A DNA stretch of 64,000 nt, from assembly GCA_015680685.1 (NCBI GenBank), contig MNCI01022131.1, forward strand, positions 3,371-67,370, given 5' to 3'. The translations under genes were made by a program, and so were the position numbers. Below the pieces are notes generated by a model, which worked only from the letters and a program-made list of their open reading frames with translations, was not told the origin of the DNA and did not search any database. Position 1 is the stretch's first letter, and every line of letters begins with the position of its first letter. This document shows positions 60,336 through 64,000 of this stretch, piece after piece. The stretch comes from Gnetum montanum. Taxonomy: Eukaryota > Streptophyta > Gnetopsida > Gnetales > Gnetaceae.

Positions 60336-60642
60336 CAAATTTTTTCTTACAATTCGTATCGAAGCTTCATTTCAATCTTTGTCTTGATGCCATTATCGGT
60401 TAGTAATTGGAAGGCCTATTTATGATTGTGATGGATGTCCCTACAAAATTACTAACCTCTACAACATTGTTTTGTGATGGTTTCTTCTTTTTGCAAGGTA
60501 TGAAAAGTGCCCATTTAGGTGATCTTTTGTGATTTTGAACTATGCATAAAGTTGCTTTATTTGAAGAATATTAAAAATTTCATAATGTATAGTTTTTCCT
60601 GCATAAAATTGTAACTTATGATATTTTTTTTTGTACGATTAG

Positions 60643-61718
60643 TAATGAATCATCAGTTGGCTAGGTTATCTAATAAAAAGTCAACTTTTTGATTGGCTCT
60701 GATATCAAGGCTCCAATAACAAAGCTCCGATATTAAGACTCTACTAACAAGGCTCCAATATCAAGGCTCCAATAACAAGACTCTGACAACAAGGCTCTGA
60801 TAACAAGACTTCAATATCAAGGCTCCGATAATAAGGCTTCATCACTTATTAATGAGGCCTCATCGATGCATGAAATGATGCATCGACGATTCCTTGTCGA
60901 TGCATCCTAGTAATAAAATCTATAAATACGCACTCATAGCCATGTTTATGAAATTCTTTGGTCAATAGAGTAGTTGAACTCTTGTAGTTTTATTTTGTAA
61001 TCTTAGAGAACAATCAGTGAGTCCCCATAGTGTGGATCTAAGTCAGTTGTACAACATCTTATTCAAGTGGCAATGTACCTAGACACATTCCATGAATAGC
61101 AATAAGATTGATTATTATTCATTATAGCACTTTTACTTAGATTAAATTTACTTTTCATGTAATTTACTTAGATTCTTGTTCCATACGAATCACAAGAATT
61201 CATGCATGATTCTTATTCATGTACCTAGTTAATATTTATGTTTCTTTGCATATTAATGAATTGGTGGAATGAGCGTAGCTAGTTTCAAGTGTAAACATGT
61301 ATTCGCTTGGTAATCCTAGTAGAATTATTGCTTAGTTCACCTAGTAGCATAGTACTTGGTAATCCTAGTAGTTGATTCATGGGTTTAGGACATGTATGAC
61401 AAGTTGGGAATGGACACTCATCACCCATAGGCTAGTTTATACTTTACTCTCCATTGTTAAGTAATTTAAATAATTGATTTTTTTATTATCATTAGGAGTA
61501 GCATAAGGCCACAACAACCTCAAGAATCATATGCCTCACTTTGGACTAAACCATATGTGACAAAGCTACCACTAGTCAAAGTGGGAAGATAGCAAACTAT
61601 GATCAAGGCATGATGATCTAGATGCCACAACTAGTCCCATCCACAAAATTCAACTAGATCATGCATGAACGCTTGTGATTCATATGGTTGGGCATAGTGG
61701 GTACCTCACCACTCATCA
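60643..61718 (+). repeat. 5' LTR of a third family C element
   Basis: 1076 bp, TAATGAATCATCAGTTGG (first bases G-to-A decayed from TGATGAGTCATCATTGG) to CTCACCACTCATCA. Longer than its relatives mainly because of a tenfold 14-nt repeat near its start. TATAAATA at 60921-60928. A primer site and gag follow, so it is a 5' LTR. Confidence 0.8.
60697..60836 (+). repeat. Ten tandem copies of a 14-nt unit in U3
   Basis: Exactly 140 bp in ten 14-nt units of the form CTC(C/T)(A/G)ATA(A/T)CAAGG, for example CTCTGATATCAAGG, CTCCAATAACAAAG and CTCCGATAATAAGG. It is followed by GAGGCCTCATCGATGC units nearer the TATA box. Confidence 0.85.
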
Positions 61719-61737
61719 TTGGCACCATTACTGAGGA
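61719..61737 (+). promoter_or_regulatory. Primer-binding site, tRNA-Asp type
   Basis: TTGGCACCATTACTGAGGA directly after the LTR end. Confidence 0.7.
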
Positions 61738-61843
61738 TGGTGCTAGTTATCTAGATTAGTTATATCATACAAAATTGCTGTAAATGAATTAATGATTTAT
61801 CTTTTAGAAAATATTAAGTCACACACATCATTAACTAACAAAA

Positions 61844-63620
61844 ATGTCTCTTTCACAAAGAAGTGATAATGCATCATATGGAGAGAACATTCATTGGAGA
61901 ACTAACAAGATATATGTTGAAGAAACTCAAGGTGAGCAACCTCATGCAAGGGTTTCATATGTTCATGATCACCCTAATGACACTCAAAGACTACATTTAC
62001 CTAAGGTAGAAAATCCTAGAGGAGATTAAGTAAGTCCTAGACCAGGGAAGGCCTCAAGGCCTAGAGCCTCTTCAAAACCTAAAAAAGTTAAATCAAGGGA
62101 CTATGGGGAACATCATCGAAGCCATGGAAATCCTCTCAGTTCCTCATCTTCCTCTTTGTCTTCAACATCTAGTTCTGATCAAGATGAATGTAGGTATAAA
62201 GACAAAGCTCTACTATGAGGTTGAAATAAGGGTAGAAATAAAAACCACAAGAAAAATCAATGACCTCAACATGAACATAATTGAAACCATTACAATTAGG
62301 CAAATAGAAATAGAAATTTTTACCATGCACATTTAATGATGATAAACCCTTGTTGGACACTAAGAGCCTAATGCAGATCATAGAGGCAATTAAGATACCC
62401 CACAAGCATTGAAGGGAAAGTCACATAAAAAGGCTTGATATGAATAATATCCCTAAATTTATGAAAGGCTATGATTTGGATCCACAACATTACTTACAAG
62501 CCTTCCATGATGCCTATGCCTTGTAAAATATTAAAAATAAGTGGCAAAAGCTTAAGCTCTTTTGTAGAACACTAATAGATGAAGCTAAAAGTTGGTATAT
62601 ACCATTAGAACCAAGTTTCATCCACCAGTGGTCCACAATGCTAAAACTTTTCAATGAAAAATATCAAACCTATGCAAGAGTATCCAACTTAAGAAACCAA
62701 ATCCAACAGTGGAAGTAAGAAAATTATGAACCCTTGGATGTGGCCTTGGATAGATACTATTCGCTATGACATAGATGTCCTAGTCATGATTTCTCTCAAA
62801 AAGAGCAACTTTTTCACATCATAGATGGGATTTGTAATGAAACAAGGAAGACCCTTCGGATGTATGCTCAAGGTTGATTATACAAATTAAAAGCCCATCA
62901 AATAAAGGCTGATTAGGCTGGTGGCAAAAGAAGAAGGAGAGCTATGTAAATGAGAGAATGTAGAGGAAAATTACTGGGACCCAACTCTTCAAAGGAAAAA
63001 GGTCCATATTTATGATGAGGAGAAAGAGGCAACTCTCGATGAGGTGATTTCAATAAACCTTGCCACTGCAAAAATATCTTGATGAACTCCAAGCAAGGCT
63101 AGATAGGATGTTAGAGTGGATAAATGATAAAACTACAAATTTCCTAGAAAATGTAGAGGAGAAGGTAACACAAAATGAACTAGGTGATCACAATAAATGG
63201 AGGAAGTAGATCCAAGAAATAGTTAGGAACACTTATCAAGAAACAAGGAACATGGCTGAAGAAAGTGAGGCTATAGACTTAACCATAGATGAAGATGACA
63301 GATGTTACATTTGCATATATGACCATCCAAAAGGCCATTGCCCAATTGTGTCACATCTACATGAGTATTGGGCTTTTGCATTAAATTTCAAATTTTTACA
63401 AAAGCACATGCTTAGGAAATTTCCTTTTCCACATGGTAATTATACACAGTTCCACAACCAATCAAATTATCCTAGGGGGACTTATTACTAGCCTCAACAC
63501 TATCATCAACTGCAATGGTAGAATCCATAGTCGTGGGGGAGGCCACCATCAAACTAGCCCTACCTGTACTACTAGCCAAACCCACATGGATACTATGTTC
63601 AACATCCTATTTCTCTAACT
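61844..63620 (+). pseudogene. gag of the third family C element, broken
   Basis: Starts MSLSQRSDNASYGENIHW (61844). After a stop and shifts the gag core reads YLQAFHDAYAL, KLKLFCRTLIDEAKSWY and LKLFNEKYQTYARVSN near 62490-62690, closely like 35700-35300 of the complete copy. A late open part (63252-63491) has DDRCYICIYDHPKGHCPI, a zinc-knuckle-like motif of the form C-x2-C-x3-H-x4-C, one residue shorter than the usual C-x2-C-x4-H-x4-C. The element continues past 64000. Confidence 0.7.
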
Positions 63621-64000
63621 AGTTCTACTTCAAATCACTACTAACACTCTCCTAAATATCATCAACTAATGACATCTTCTGAAGGATCACAACCTCACAC
63701 CTCTCATCCTTCATCATATCCTTAATGTTCTCATACTTCCATCCACCAAATGTTACCACCAGTAACATAGAAAGGTTCAGCACCATGACATCACCGAGAG
63801 AATGCCACTTGTGATACAAACATACACAAAAATGATAATGCTAGTAGATCTCCACCACAATCTTGGAAATGCCCTTTCTTCAGAATAGTTCACACATGTA
63901 AGCACAACACTTATGGACCTACTAACTCATCCAAACTAGCACAACATCGATCAAGTACAACACCCTTTCTTTCACAACTAATGTCCTCTAATCCTATGCA

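Noticed and set aside
60697-60836. CRISPR-like regular short repeats
   Set aside because: Units are 14 nt, contiguous, without spacers, inside an LTR of a eukaryotic element.

Overview
The window looks like intergenic DNA from a large plant genome, most likely a gymnosperm or another repeat-swollen lineage (an inference; no species marker is visible). Almost everything recognisable is long-terminal-repeat (LTR) retrotransposon sequence of the Ty3/gypsy type, mostly Athila/Tat-like, inserted into one another and broken by stops and frameshifts. No intact host gene was found. Nearly every open frame is a fragment of a decayed gag, pol or extra retroelement ORF.

Left part (1-20.4 kb). A giant-LTR element lies on the minus strand: gag start at 1-372 and 5' LTR at 497-3316. 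It sits in the integrase region of an older plus-strand gypsy element (3317-4260), whose 3' region (about 4270-5590) is repeated inverted at about 56640-58070. An Athila-like plus-strand element follows: 5' LTR about 6440-7167, tRNA-Asp-type primer site, gag-pro-RT-RNaseH-integrase at 11771-17420, 3' LTR about 19554-20378. It is interrupted at 7213-10853 by a 3.64-kb solo LTR of the giant family, with a perfect 5-bp target duplication (cttag). The two giant LTRs share a start of about 30 bp and roughly their last 1.3 kb, but carry different gene-like sequence between, including a bromodomain-like fragment in one.

Middle (24.3-37.6 kb). A complete minus-strand element of 13,316 bp is bounded by the target duplication cttat and LTR ends TGATGAGT...ACTCATCA. 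Its order is LTR, primer site, gag, pol, a 2.2-kb non-coding spacer, a third long ORF, polypurine tract, LTR. A plus-strand relative (46368 to about 55190) lost about 3.6 kb between gag and reverse transcriptase and almost all of its 3' LTR. A third relative begins at 60643 and runs off the right edge. LTRs of this family have 14-nt phased repeats upstream of the TATA box. The same repeat-plus-TATA module recurs inside both longer elements, upstream of the third ORF, suggesting an internal promoter.

Between these lie old, mostly unidentifiable DNA (20.4-24.3, 37.6-46.4 and 55.2-60.6 kb), a pair of tRNA-SINE-like copies (21.8-22.1 kb), a short retroposed insertion with a 13-bp target duplication and an assembly gap (42.67-43.13 kb), and a CpG-rich island (38.86-40.35 kb). 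On the minus strand the island looks like a promoter (TATA box, two ACGT-core elements) preceded by an array of ACGCT/AGCGT hairpins. Three single-N positions are flanked by exact 46-64 bp duplications and look like unmerged contig overlaps.
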